A stretch of 64,000 nucleotides of DNA from Clostridium pasteurianum (GCF_001705235.1 NZ_MCGV01000001.1:3228181-3292180); one strand, 5' to 3'. Positions 9,207 to 18,272 are shown, counted from the first letter of the stretch. Translations and numbers: made by a program. Notes: generated by a model not told the origin, from the sequence alone.

Positions 9207-9401
9207 ACGAGAAGTAACAGTATTTTAAGAACTGTTAAAAAAAACTCTAATAAATCTTGGTAAGAAAATCTCAAAATACTTAGATATTTAATTTGTCTGA
9301 GCATCTTTTCAGCGAGTTATTGAATATCTTAGGATTTTGAGATTTTCTTACCTTAGATTTATAGAGCTTTTTTTATGTTCTAAAATACTGTTACTTCTCG
9401 T
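9207..9401. repeat. Long hairpin repeat, copy II (ribU/rimI convergent junction)
   Basis: A 195-bp palindromic element whose outer 21 bp are perfect: 9207-9227 (ACGAGAAGTAAC...) against 9381-9401. The inner arms carry AATAAATCTTGGTAAG, AAAATCTCAAAAT and CTTAGATATT, with a loop near TGAGCATCTTTTCAGC. The right arm encodes the last residues of RimI (Val-Thr-Val-Phe) and most of its stop region (TAG at 9380-9382). It is a likely bidirectional terminator. Confidence 0.87.
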
Positions 9402-9835
9402 CTCCACATGATAATGGCATCTTCATCATTATCGCTGTAATATTTTTTCCTTATGCCATTTTCTTTAAAGCCAAATTTTTTATAGAGATTTTGAGCTATG
9501 AAGTTTGAAGCTCTAACCTCTAAGGTCATTGAAAAAACGTTTTTTTCATGGCATAAATTAATTAAGGATTCAACAATTATATTTCCAACACCTATTCCTC
9601 TAAATTCAGGGTGAACAGCTATATTTGTTATGTGTCCTTCGTCAACTATGAGCCATATTCCTCCGTAACCTATAACAGTATTACCTTTCTTTACCACTAC
9701 ATATTTTGCAAATTTGTTTTGCAGCTCGCTCTCCATAGATTTCCGTGTCCATGGAGTAGGAAAGCAGAGATTTTCTATAGAAATTATTGCATCTATATAT
9801 TTTTCTTCTAGGGGACAGATGGTTAAATCAGTCAT
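9380..9835 (-). CDS. rimI: Ribosomal-protein alanine N-acetyltransferase RimI
   Basis: A 151-residue GNAT-family acetyltransferase. RimI acetylates the N-terminal alanine of ribosomal protein S18, and homologues may act on other proteins. The acetyl-CoA binding stretch IAVHPEFRGIGVGNIIVESL and the later LEVRASNFIAQNLYKKFGF are typical. Its start overlaps the tsaB 3' end by 8 bases, so translation is probably coupled in the tsaE-tsaB-rimI operon, a conserved Firmicutes order. The last codons are formed by the outer arm of the adjacent hairpin repeat. Confidence 0.93.
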   Translation of the reverse strand: MTDLTICPLEEKYIDAIISIENLCFPTPWTRKSMESELQNKFAKYVVVKKGNTVIGYGGIWLIVDEGHITNIAVHPEFRGIGVGNIIVESLINLCHEKNVFSMTLEVRASNFIAQNLYKKFGFKENGIRKKYYSDNDEDAIIMWRREVTVF

Positions 9836-10541
9836 CTATGCTCATTCCTGTTCTCTTTTCATATTCTCTTTCAGCCTGTGATTTTCTAATGTAAATAGGG
9901 GCTGAGGTTATTAAGTCATCATGTGTCCCATTCTTTAAAAGATTAAGCCCAATTTCGCACAAACTTGAAGCCTTAACTAAGTTAAGATGTGCTGGAGCAA
10001 AATGAGCATTTTCAAGATTTTCTTTAAAAAATCCCTTGAATTTAAATGTTCCATCACCTATAAATGTGACTTCGGAATTATAGCCCTTTAAAATTTCTAA
10101 AAGTTTTGTAATATGTAGAGCATCGTACTCTGTAAGCCTTTTTAACTGATCGCCTTCAAAGGTATAAATAGCAGTATATACATTGTCTCTAAGAGCATCC
10201 ATTATTGGACATATAATTCCAGATGTATATGCTAGATTGTAAGCTAAGGCATCAAGTGAGGATATACTTACAAAAGGCTTTTTAGAGCCTTCACTTAAGC
10301 CTTTTACTATTGACATTCCTATTCTTAAGCCTGTGAAAGAACCTGGACCTTTTGATACAACAAAGCCATCAAGATCTTTAACTGTAACATTTGTAGTAGA
10401 TAACATAGTATCAATCATATTCATGAGTATTACTGAATGTTGTTTTTTATAATTAAAGGTTATTTCACCTAAAAGCTTATCATCTTCCATTACAGCACAT
10501 GTAGCAGCTTGAGTAGCTGAATCAATTGCTAAAACTTTCAT
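9828..10541 (-). CDS. tsaB: tRNA threonylcarbamoyladenosine biosynthesis protein TsaB
   Basis: A 237-residue ASKHA-fold protein. TsaB pairs with TsaD and TsaE in transferring the threonylcarbamoyl group to A37 of ANN-decoding tRNAs. The N-terminal LAIDSATQAATCAV and the family hallmark GPGSFTGLRIGMSIVKGL near residues 66-83 are clear. Its 5' end overlaps the tsaE stop by 4 bases and its 3' end overlaps rimI by 8, forming a tight operon. Confidence 0.95.
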   Translation of the reverse strand: MKVLAIDSATQAATCAVMEDDKLLGEITFNYKKQHSVILMNMIDTMLSTTNVTVKDLDGFVVSKGPGSFTGLRIGMSIVKGLSEGSKKPFVSISSLDALAYNLAYTSGIICPIMDALRDNVYTAIYTFEGDQLKRLTEYDALHITKLLEILKGYNSEVTFIGDGTFKFKGFFKENLENAHFAPAHLNLVKASSLCEIGLNLLKNGTHDDLITSAPIYIRKSQAEREYEKRTGMSIDD

Positions 10542-10996
10542 ATTTTAATCTCCTTTACATAATCGTATCTTTTCCCGGTGAAAGTTATGCTTATTTTTCT
10601 TACGGTATCACCCATATCGGGCATCTTTTTTATATCAACGCTGATATGTTCAGCAGGTATTATACTTTCTATATAATTAGACCATTCTATAACACTTACA
10701 GCATCACTGAATATGTAGTCATCAAAACCTATAGAATAAATTTCGTCCGGATCATTTACTCTATAAACATCAAAATGATATAACTTGAGTCTTCCAGTAT
10801 ATTCATTTACTATGTTAAAAGTCGGACTAGTTATGTATTCATCAATATCAAGACCCTTAGCAATTCCTTTTGTGAAATGCGTTTTGCCCGCAGCAAGGTC
10901 ACCTGTGAGACAAATTACATCGCCAGGTTTGGTTAAAGAACCTAATTTTTTTCCTAAATTGAAGGTTTCATCAACACTGTTTAAAATAAATTCCAT
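10538..10996 (-). CDS. tsaE: tRNA threonylcarbamoyladenosine biosynthesis ATPase TsaE
   Basis: A 152-residue P-loop ATPase that supports the TsaB-TsaD complex in t6A synthesis. The Walker A GDLAAGKTHFTKG is near residues 32-44, followed by SPTFNIVNEY and LYHFDVYRV, all typical of TsaE/YjeE. It is the first gene of the tsaE-tsaB-rimI operon, with AGGTGA before the ATG. Confidence 0.95.
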   Translation of the reverse strand: MEFILNSVDETFNLGKKLGSLTKPGDVICLTGDLAAGKTHFTKGIAKGLDIDEYITSPTFNIVNEYTGRLKLYHFDVYRVNDPDEIYSIGFDDYIFSDAVSVIEWSNYIESIIPAEHISVDIKKMPDMGDTVRKISITFTGKRYDYVKEIKI

Positions 10997-11130
10997 AAAA
11001 TCACCTCTAATTTGTGAATCTCTCCTATAAAATCTTACATCAAATGCGCAAAAAATACCATAACATATTATTATGGAAAGATAACTAATAAAATTAAATC
11101 TTTGTGAAATTTAAGGGCTTAAATAATTTT

Positions 11131-11180
11131 ACTCCCAAAATTCTGTAGGTACGTAGGAATTTTTTCATTGTTTTACTACA
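11131..11180 (+). repeat. Module C of the mosaic repeat family
   Basis: TTACTCCCAAAATTCTGTAG, GTACGTAGGAATTTTTTC and ATTGTTTTACTAC repeat the block seen at 4279-4338, and abut the outer arm of hairpin repeat copy III in the same way. Confidence 0.75.
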
Positions 11181-11475
11181 AGAGCGAATTAATATTGATG
11201 AAGTAACGATTTAAAAAAAAATCTAATAAATCTTGGTAAAAAAATTATAAAATACTTAGAGTTTTTAATTTGTCTGAACGCTAGTGAGTTATTGAAAGCT
11301 CTTAGTATTTTATGATTTTTAATTGGATTTTTTTATTAAGAAATCTAATTTACTAATCGTAAACATTAAAATAGCCTATATTTTATACAGAAGGATAATG
11401 GGCAAAGCCCAAACCTCAGTTATGATAAGAGTTATAGATTCTTTTTAATGTTACAAATCAATATTAATTCGCTCT
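11181..11475. repeat. Long hairpin repeat, copy III, with module B inserted
   Basis: The outer arms AGAGCGAATTAATATTGAT (11181-11199) and its perfect reverse complement (11457-11475) are 295 bp apart end to end. The inner hairpin (AATAAATCTTGG, AATTATAAAATACTTAG) is intact up to about 11330, but its outer right part is replaced by a reversed module B (11345-11440) with a GGGC-AAA-GCCC hairpin. The right arm encodes the last residues of the HD-GYP protein (Arg-Ile-Asn-Ile-Asp). Confidence 0.82.
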
Positions 11476-12710
11476 ATTTTTTCTAAAGCACTTTTTAATT
11501 GAGAAACAGCTTTTGGACATATGAATCCATCGTCAGTCATACCATCTAGTATTTTAAAAGCACGTTCTTTACTCAAACCCTTACGATAGGGTCTGTCTTC
11601 CGTTAGAGCTTGATATATATCACAAACACCCATTATTCTGCATTCAGGAGATAACTCACTTGCAGTTAAATGCATTGGATATCCTTTGCCATTCAATTTT
11701 TCGTGATGGGAAGAAGCCCAGTAACTTATATCTTTTATATCCTCTATTCTATCCAAAATTATCTTTGTGTAATACACATGAGATTTTATGATAGAAAATT
11801 CATCATCAGTTAATGAACCGTTTTTATCAAGTATTGCTGATGGAATAGCAAGTTTTCCTATATCATGAAGAAGACCAGCTATTTTCATTTTAAGGCATTT
11901 TTCATCAGAGTATCCTAAGTATTTTGAAACCTCGTAAGCAAGATGTGATATCCCTCTTGAATGTTCAGCTGTAAAACTACTTTTACTATCAATTATTTTT
12001 GCAATCATTAAAGCAAATTTTTCAAATTGTTTTAGGTTAAGTTCGGTATCAATATCAGGAGATATATTATCAAGTATGAAATCTAAAAATGATATATTCT
12101 CCATATCAAACCAAAAAATTTCTTTTGATGATATATCTAGAAAAGCATCTCCTATTTCTTTATCGAATATGGTACCTGAATTAGCCTTTATGGATGTAAT
12201 TATATTTTTGCGTTGCTTATAAGCAGGGATATTTTCTCTATACATTAATTCAATTGTGTCGGATAAGTGAATTATCTTACTTTCCAAAGGTATTTTATCG
12301 CTAGTTAAATGAAAAGGTCCTGTCCCATTAGAATTTTCGTGATGATAGCGTATTATGGAAGATATACTGTTAAATACAGGTAAATCATGAGTTATTGATG
12401 CCCCACAAATACAATGTTCCTTTATAAATTCACTTGAGGTATGGCTTTTACTTAATGAATTAGTTGCACCTATGTCGTGAAGTAGGGATGATATATATAG
12501 TAATTTCATAGAATTTTCATTTAATTTTAGAAATTTCCCAAGTTTTAAGGCTATGTAAGTAGTGCGTTTTGAGTGATTATAAAACTCATGATTGGAAAGA
12601 TTTATGCTGGAAATGCTATCGCCTAAAGACAGGTTTTCAGAAGAACTAATTTCCGCTAGGTCTAACGCTAAAGATATAGCTCGTATTGTTTTTTCAAAAC
12701 TTATGTCCAT
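11451..12710 (-). CDS. Tandem HD-domain protein with C-terminal HD-GYP domain
   Basis: A 419-residue putative signalling phosphodiesterase. The C-terminal half has the HD-GYP signature: HSRGISHLAYEV, GLLHDIGKLAIP, SSHHEKLNGKGYP and CDIYQALTEDRPYRKGLS, as in enzymes that degrade cyclic di-GMP. The N-terminal half carries a second HD domain (LLHDIGATN near residue 97, then RYHHENSNGTGPF), where GYP has become GPF. No receiver, PAS or membrane segment is seen, so it is probably cytosolic. The start ATG follows GGGAGG. Its last codons lie in hairpin repeat III. Confidence 0.85.
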   Translation of the reverse strand: MDISFEKTIRAISLALDLAEISSSENLSLGDSISSINLSNHEFYNHSKRTTYIALKLGKFLKLNENSMKLLYISSLLHDIGATNSLSKSHTSSEFIKEHCICGASITHDLPVFNSISSIIRYHHENSNGTGPFHLTSDKIPLESKIIHLSDTIELMYRENIPAYKQRKNIITSIKANSGTIFDKEIGDAFLDISSKEIFWFDMENISFLDFILDNISPDIDTELNLKQFEKFALMIAKIIDSKSSFTAEHSRGISHLAYEVSKYLGYSDEKCLKMKIAGLLHDIGKLAIPSAILDKNGSLTDDEFSIIKSHVYYTKIILDRIEDIKDISYWASSHHEKLNGKGYPMHLTASELSPECRIMGVCDIYQALTEDRPYRKGLSKERAFKILDGMTDDGFICPKAVSQLKSALEKIERINIDL

Positions 12711-12924
12711 AGTTATCCTCCCAATAAAATTATATACTACTATCTTATCATATTGGAAAGAAATATAAAATGTTCAAGCGCAATTTTATTAAAATTTTAT
12801 GTTAAATAAAAAATTTATAAAGTTGAGATTAAGCTCTATTATAGATTTTACAGGATGAAACTTAAGTTATACGTGCTACAAAGTATTAGCATCAAAGCAT
12901 TATAGTGCATGTATAGCTTAATAG

Positions 12925-12953
12925 TTGAACTGTGAATCCTTTATATGTATAAT
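12925..12953 (+). promoter_or_regulatory. Predicted sigma-A promoter of the TroA-like lipoprotein gene
   Basis: TTGAAC (12925-12930), 17 bases, TATAAT (12948-12953), about 45 bases before the ATG at 12998. Confidence 0.75.
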
Positions 12954-12997
12954 GTATAGAGAAACTGCACTTTTCAAGTAGTAATTGAGGTGAAAAT

Positions 12998-13915
12998 ATG
13001 AAAAAGTTTTTTTGTTTTTTTATAAATGTGATTTTAATAGTAACTCTTGTTGGATGTGGAAATGGAGAAAGGACAAATGTAAAGGTTCCTTCTAAAACTA
13101 CAGATGGTAAGAGTTCTAATGTGAGTTTAGATATAATGGTTAGTAATAGAATGCTTTATAATGTGGTAAAAGATATGTCAGGTGATAGGCATAATGTTCA
13201 ATTTATGTTTAAGGATGATAAAACCATAACAGATTTTAAATATACTTCAGATAGTGTAAACAATGTATCAAAATATGATATATTCATGTACTTAGGAGCT
13301 GATTTTGAACCATGGGCATCAGATTTTATAGGTAAACTTAACAAAAGTAGCATTTCAACCGTGGATATGTCAAGGGGAACTAAGATTTTAGATTTGAATA
13401 ATAAAATTAAGTATGGAGATGTAACCATAGATAAAAATCCTTATTATTGGACGGATTTAGGCAGTTATAAGACAATGCTTGTAAATGTAAAAAATTCCTT
13501 AGAGGAAAAGGATCCTAAGAGTAGAGATTTTTATGAAAAGAAGTTTTCCCAAAATATAAAGAAGGTAAATGATGTAGAAAAGGATTTTAAATTAGTAAAT
13601 GATAAACTAAAAGATTATACTTTTGTAACAGATGATTATCAGTTCGATTATTTCTTGAAATATGCTGGGGTAGATAGTATTAGTCTTACAGAGGATCAAA
13701 TGTCTAAACCAGATGATAAAGACCTTGACAACAAGTTAAAGGATAAGGATAAGCTTGTGTACATATATAATGATGATAGTAAGCTCCAGACGAATAATGC
13801 AGTAATACAGAAGTATAAAATGAAAACACTTAAATTTATAACTTACGATGAATATTCAGATTATGTAGGAACCATGAAAAAAAATATAGAAGCTATGAAT
13901 GAGCTCATAAAATAG
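12998..13915 (+). CDS. TroA/ZnuA-like lipoprotein lacking the usual metal-binding histidines
   Basis: A 305-residue putative lipoprotein with signal sequence and lipobox (LVGC, Cys about 20). The rest resembles cluster A-1 solute-binding proteins for Zn/Mn ABC transporters: IMVSNRMLYNVVKDMSGD, DIFMYLGADFEPWASDF, a long charged helix and a C-terminal domain. The histidines that bind metal in the family are absent: the usual DPHxW is NPYYW near residue 147, and the later TxHxxFxYF region reads TDDYQFDYF. There is no ABC permease or ATPase nearby. It may bind something else or be a scavenging or scaffold lipoprotein. Family assignment is moderate. Confidence 0.7.
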   Translation: MKKFFCFFINVILIVTLVGCGNGERTNVKVPSKTTDGKSSNVSLDIMVSNRMLYNVVKDMSGDRHNVQFMFKDDKTITDFKYTSDSVNNVSKYDIFMYLGADFEPWASDFIGKLNKSSISTVDMSRGTKILDLNNKIKYGDVTIDKNPYYWTDLGSYKTMLVNVKNSLEEKDPKSRDFYEKKFSQNIKKVNDVEKDFKLVNDKLKDYTFVTDDYQFDYFLKYAGVDSISLTEDQMSKPDDKDLDNKLKDKDKLVYIYNDDSKLQTNNAVIQKYKMKTLKFITYDEYSDYVGTMKKNIEAMNELIK

Positions 13916-13924
13916 TATTGTTTT

Positions 13925-13964
13925 AAATGCTAGCGGTAAAAGTACTGCTAGCATTTAATTTTTA
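13925..13964 (+). terminator. Intrinsic terminator
   Basis: Perfect 10-bp arms AAATGCTAGC (13925-13934) and GCTAGCATTT (13947-13956), followed by AATTTTTA. Confidence 0.9.
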
Positions 13965-14141
13965 TATGTATTATAATATTAATAATATTACGGTACTAAT
14001 AATGAAAAACTGATAAATTACAAACGATTAACAAAAAACAACTATAACAAATAGTAAATAAAAGTAGAAAAAATGAAATAATATGCCATTATATTAAAAA
14101 TCTGAAATAAGCAAATGAAGAGTTAGAAGGTTGAGAAAACA

Positions 14142-16895
14142 ATGACTAATAAAGAGAGTATTTTAAAACAGTTAAAGGAAATTTCTCTTGCAATTGATGG
14201 TGAAAAGGAATATGGCGTGACTGCAAAAAATATAGCTGATATATTAGGCATTCAGCGAAATATTGTTAGCCACTTGCTCAATGTACTAAATAAAGAAGGA
14301 AAGGCTATAAAGATTAATACAAGGCCTGTTTATTTTATTGATATAGATGTGTATAAAAAAAGAAAATCAGAACTTACACTTTTAGGAAAATATTTAAGCA
14401 ATAAAAGTAAGGATGTAAAAGACGATAATAGATGCGATGCATTTAAGAAGTTAATAGGTTGCAGTGGAAGCTTAAAGCATATAGTCAATCAATGTAAATC
14501 AGCGGTTTTATATCCACCTAAAGGTCTTCCAATCCTTCTTATAGGGGATTCAGGGGTTGGAAAAAGTTTTTTAGCTCAAATTATATATGAATTTGCAGTA
14601 GAATCTGAGTGTATACGAAAAAACTCTAATTTTATAATATTTAATTGTGCAGAATATGCAAATAATCCAGAGCTTCTTTCAGCAACACTTTTTGGAGCGG
14701 TAAAGGGAGCATATACAGGTGCAGAAAAGGATAAAGTTGGACTTATAGAAGAAGCAGATGGTGGTATGCTTTTCTTAGATGAGATTCACAGGTTACCACC
14801 TGAAGGACAAGAAAAGTTATTTCTGTTTTTAGATAAAGGAGTTTTTAGAAGACTTGGTGAAACAGGAAAGTGGAGAAATGCAGAAGTAAGGATGATATTT
14901 GCTACTACTGAAAGTTTAAAAGATAATTTCCTTCAAACTTTTTTAAGAAGAATTCCTCTAATTGTCAATATCCCTACATTTAAAGATAGACCTATTAAAG
15001 AGAAACTTCAAATAGTTCAAAGTGCATATAAGAAGGAAGCTATTAATATAGAGAAAGATATACTTGTAAGTAACAAAGTATTAAACGTATTGCTAAAAAG
15101 CGGAAGTAAGGGCAATATAGGTGGCATAATTAATGCAATAAAATTAAGTTGTGCCAGTGCTTTTGAAAATTCTAAGCAAAGAAAAATTAAGACTTTGAAT
15201 GTAAAGATAAATAATCTGCCTCAAAATGTTATGGAGAATTTTGACGGTTTAATAGTAAATAATTCAAAATTTTCGGATATGATGATATCATGTTCACAAA
15301 GTAGTGATGATGAGTATTTTAACAAAAGTTCCAATGATATAGCTAGTTTAATATCGGAGACAATAGAGATAATAAAGAAATTTAAGAACAGCGAAATACA
15401 GTATGAGGATTATCTAAGAAATATGCTTAAGGTTTTTAATAATCTGGTAGATGACATTATATTTAATGAAATTGATAAAAAAAGAAATGCTGTTATAATT
15501 AGTTCTATTAAAAAAATAGTAGAGAATATCCTTAGTTATATACAAGTTGAATATGGAATAAGATGCTTTGCAAATAGTGCAGAAATATTAACATATATAA
15601 TAGTTTATTTTATGGAATATTATGATGATAGTGAAGAGAATATAGATGAATTAATAGATTATTTAAAAGTAAAAAATTCAAAAGATTATAAGGTAGTACT
15701 AAAAATAGTTGAGATTCTTGAGTCAAATTTAGATATATCTTTAAGCAGGATGATTAATGTATATATGTTAATATATGTAGCATCATTTAATAGAGATGCT
15801 AAAGGCGATAAGTCTAATGCTGTTATTATAGCTCATGGATATTCTACAGCAAGCAGTATTGCAAGTGTTGCTAATAGAATGCTTTCTGAATATATCTTTG
15901 AAGCTATTGATATGCCTCTTGAATTATCTACAGCTGAGATTATAGCTAAGCTTAATTTATATATAAGAGAAACTGAAATTTCTAATGGTTTAATAATATT
16001 AGTAGACATGGGATCACTTGAAAGTATATATAAAGGAATAGACAAAGAGTTTTACGGTGATTTAGCTATAATAAACAATGTATCAACTCAGTTAGCACTT
16101 GATGTTGGAAATAGAATATTAAATTCTGAACCAATTGAACAAATTGCAAAAGAAGCAGCTAACCGCAATGTTTCTAAATATAATTATCTTTGTTTGGGTA
16201 AAAGTCGAAAAAATGCAATAATAACAACTTGTTTAACTGGCATAGGGGCGGCGCGTAAGATTAAAGATTTGATGGATAAATGTTTAAAGGATAATGAAGT
16301 AGAGGTAATTGCGTATGATTATGAAAGGCTTAGGGGAAATGGTAAGGAGGGTAATATATTCAAACAATACAATGTAAGACTTATAATTGGAACGAGCAAT
16401 CCTGAAATAGATGGGATACCTTATATATCAATAGAAGACTTTATAATGAAAAAGGGAGATTTGGTTTTAACTAATGCTCTAAGGGATGTAGTTGATATTA
16501 AAATAATTGATAAAATAAATAGAGAAGTAGTAAAATTATTTACTTTAGAAAATGTAATAAATTATTTAACTATATTGAATCCAAATAAAATAATAGATCA
16601 AGTTGAGAATTCAATTTATAACCTTGAAATAGGATTAGGATTTAAGTTTACAAATGATTTGAGAATAAGTTTATATATTCATATATCATGTATGATAGAA
16701 AGACTTGTAATAAAAGATCCAATTATGAATTATAATAAATCAAAGGAATTTGAAAAGTATCATATACACTTTATAAAATTAGTGAAAAAGTCCTTTAGTG
16801 TAATAGAACAGTTTTATAAAGTTAAGATACCAATATCGGAAATAGGGTTTATTTATGACAGTATTAAAAATAAAGCCAGTGATTTCAATCTTTAG
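14142..16895 (+). CDS. LevR-type sigma-54-dependent PTS-regulated activator
   Basis: A 917-residue LevR/ManR-family activator. The N-terminus has a winged-helix region (about 1-70). A sigma-54 AAA+ domain follows, with Walker A GDSGVGKS (135-142), the sigma-54 contact loop GAYTGA (189-194) and Walker B MLFLDE (209-214). Next are a PTS-regulation domain, an EIIA-Man-like domain (AHGYSTA, His about 565), an EIIB-Gat-like segment (CLTGIG, Cys about 697) and a C-terminal PRD. In this family PTS phosphorylation of the regulatory histidines adjusts activity to sugar flux. It lies upstream of two mannose-family PTS operons and a candidate -24/-12 promoter, so it probably activates them. Confidence 0.93.
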   Translation: MTNKESILKQLKEISLAIDGEKEYGVTAKNIADILGIQRNIVSHLLNVLNKEGKAIKINTRPVYFIDIDVYKKRKSELTLLGKYLSNKSKDVKDDNRCDAFKKLIGCSGSLKHIVNQCKSAVLYPPKGLPILLIGDSGVGKSFLAQIIYEFAVESECIRKNSNFIIFNCAEYANNPELLSATLFGAVKGAYTGAEKDKVGLIEEADGGMLFLDEIHRLPPEGQEKLFLFLDKGVFRRLGETGKWRNAEVRMIFATTESLKDNFLQTFLRRIPLIVNIPTFKDRPIKEKLQIVQSAYKKEAINIEKDILVSNKVLNVLLKSGSKGNIGGIINAIKLSCASAFENSKQRKIKTLNVKINNLPQNVMENFDGLIVNNSKFSDMMISCSQSSDDEYFNKSSNDIASLISETIEIIKKFKNSEIQYEDYLRNMLKVFNNLVDDIIFNEIDKKRNAVIISSIKKIVENILSYIQVEYGIRCFANSAEILTYIIVYFMEYYDDSEENIDELIDYLKVKNSKDYKVVLKIVEILESNLDISLSRMINVYMLIYVASFNRDAKGDKSNAVIIAHGYSTASSIASVANRMLSEYIFEAIDMPLELSTAEIIAKLNLYIRETEISNGLIILVDMGSLESIYKGIDKEFYGDLAIINNVSTQLALDVGNRILNSEPIEQIAKEAANRNVSKYNYLCLGKSRKNAIITTCLTGIGAARKIKDLMDKCLKDNEVEVIAYDYERLRGNGKEGNIFKQYNVRLIIGTSNPEIDGIPYISIEDFIMKKGDLVLTNALRDVVDIKIIDKINREVVKLFTLENVINYLTILNPNKIIDQVENSIYNLEIGLGFKFTNDLRISLYIHISCMIERLVIKDPIMNYNKSKEFEKYHIHFIKLVKKSFSVIEQFYKVKIPISEIGFIYDSIKNKASDFNL

Positions 16896-16936
16896 ACCAT
16901 GCCAAATAGTGATGTACACTATTTGGCATGGTTTTT
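16896..16936 (+). terminator. Perfect hairpin terminator of the LevR gene
   Basis: Arms of 16 bp, ACCATGCCAAATAGTG (16896-16911) and its exact complement (16917-16932), with a 5-base loop, followed by TTTT. It starts directly at the stop codon. The right arm also carries the -24 box of the candidate sigma-54 promoter. Confidence 0.9.
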
Positions 16937-16939
16937 GCT
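16923..16939 (+). promoter_or_regulatory. Candidate sigma-54 (-24/-12) promoter of the PTS operon
   Basis: TTGGCATGGTTTTTGCT has GG (16925-16926) and GC (16937-16938) separated by exactly 10 bases, as sigma-54 promoters require (consensus TGGCAC-N5-TTGCW). It is 40 bases before the first EIIB gene and next to a sigma-54 activator gene, which strengthens the call. Confidence 0.8.
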
Positions 16940-16977
16940 TTATATAATTATAAAATAAATAAGGAGGTAACAAGATT

Positions 16978-17448
16978 ATGAAACCAAACATTTTGTTAGT
17001 ACGTATTGATAACAGATTAGTTCATGGTCAGGTAGGTGTAACCTGGACATCATCATTAGGAGCAAACTTACTTGTAGTAGTTAATGACGAGGCAGCAAAT
17101 AATCAAGTTCAGCAGCAGCTTATGACTATGACAGCAGAAAGCTCAGGAGTTGGCATTAGATTTTTTACTGTAGAAAAAACTATAAGAATCATAAGTAAAG
17201 CAGCACCTTCTCAAAAAATATTTATGGTTTGTAAAACTCCTGATACAGTAAGAAAACTTGTAGAAGGTGGAGTACAATTAGAAAAAGTTAATGTTGGAAA
17301 TATGCATTTTTCAGAGGGGAAAAGAGCTATCACCAAAAAGGTTTACGTAGACGATAAGGACCTGGAAGATTTAAGGTACATAAAATCAAAAGGAGTAGAT
17401 GTATTTATACAGGATACACCTGGAGATATAAAACATGATATTGAATAA
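16978..17448 (+). CDS. PTS mannose-family EIIB subunit (system 1)
   Basis: A 156-residue cytosolic EIIB of the mannose/fructose/sorbose family. It passes phosphate from EIIA to incoming sugar. The phosphorylated histidine is in RIDNRLVHGQVGVTW (His16), a family hallmark. AAGGAGG (16961-16967) precedes the ATG. It is the first gene of an EIIB-EIIC-EIID-EIIA-nagB operon downstream of the sigma-54 promoter candidate. Confidence 0.94.
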   Translation: MKPNILLVRIDNRLVHGQVGVTWTSSLGANLLVVVNDEAANNQVQQQLMTMTAESSGVGIRFFTVEKTIRIISKAAPSQKIFMVCKTPDTVRKLVEGGVQLEKVNVGNMHFSEGKRAITKKVYVDDKDLEDLRYIKSKGVDVFIQDTPGDIKHDIE

Positions 17449-17468
17449 TAAAAAAAGGGGGAAAAATA

Positions 17469-18272
17469 ATGCATAGTATAACACTGATTCAAGGTATTTT
17501 ATTAGCAATTATGGCAATGATATGTGGATTTGACTTCTGGCTTGAAGGACTATATATATTTAGACCAATAATAGTTTGTACATTATCAGGACTTATTTTA
17601 GGAGATCTTCATACAGGACTTGTAGCCGGAGCACTTACAGAGCTTGCATTTGCAGGTTTAACACCAGTAGGAGGAACTCAACCACCAAACCCAATTTTAG
17701 CAGGTGTTATGACTACGGTTATAGCATATACATCTAAAATTGATGCTAAAACTGCGATTGGTTTAGCGCTACCATTTAGTTTCCTTATGCAGTATATCAT
17801 ATTATTTTACTATTCAGCTTTTTCAGTTATTAATACAAAATTGGAGAAGTATGCAGATGAAGCTGACACTAAATCTTTTGCAAGACTTAATATAATAACT
17901 ACATTAATAGTTGGAGTAACATATGGAGTTTTAGTATTCTTATGTGCTTATGTTGCACAGGCACCAATGAAAGAATTAGTAGCAAGCATGCCATTATGGT
18001 TGTCACATGGTTTTCAAATTGCAGGAAGTATACTACCAGCTGTTGGATTTGGTCTTCTACTCAAGGTTATGTTAAAGATAGAATTTGTTCCATGCTTAAT
18101 AATTGGATTTGTAGCAGCATCATTCTCAAATTTTTCAAATCTACTTCCAGTTGCATTAATTGGAGTGGCATTAGCTATGTACGAATTCTTTAATCAAAAA
18201 AATATAAATAGTAGACAACCTGTTGTTGTTAATAATGAGAAAGTAGGTGATGATTACAGTGAAGGAATCTAA
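17469..18272 (+). CDS. PTS mannose-family EIIC subunit (system 1)
   Basis: A 267-residue membrane permease with about 7 hydrophobic segments. EIIC and EIID form the sugar channel. Typical features are the early GFDFWLEGLYIFRPIIVCTL and the EIIC signature GALTELAFAGLTPVGGTQPP near residues 54-73. It starts 20 bases after EIIB and overlaps EIID by about 23 bases, so translation is probably coupled. Confidence 0.94.
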   Translation: MHSITLIQGILLAIMAMICGFDFWLEGLYIFRPIIVCTLSGLILGDLHTGLVAGALTELAFAGLTPVGGTQPPNPILAGVMTTVIAYTSKIDAKTAIGLALPFSFLMQYIILFYYSAFSVINTKLEKYADEADTKSFARLNIITTLIVGVTYGVLVFLCAYVAQAPMKELVASMPLWLSHGFQIAGSILPAVGFGLLLKVMLKIEFVPCLIIGFVAASFSNFSNLLPVALIGVALAMYEFFNQKNINSRQPVVVNNEKVGDDYSEGI

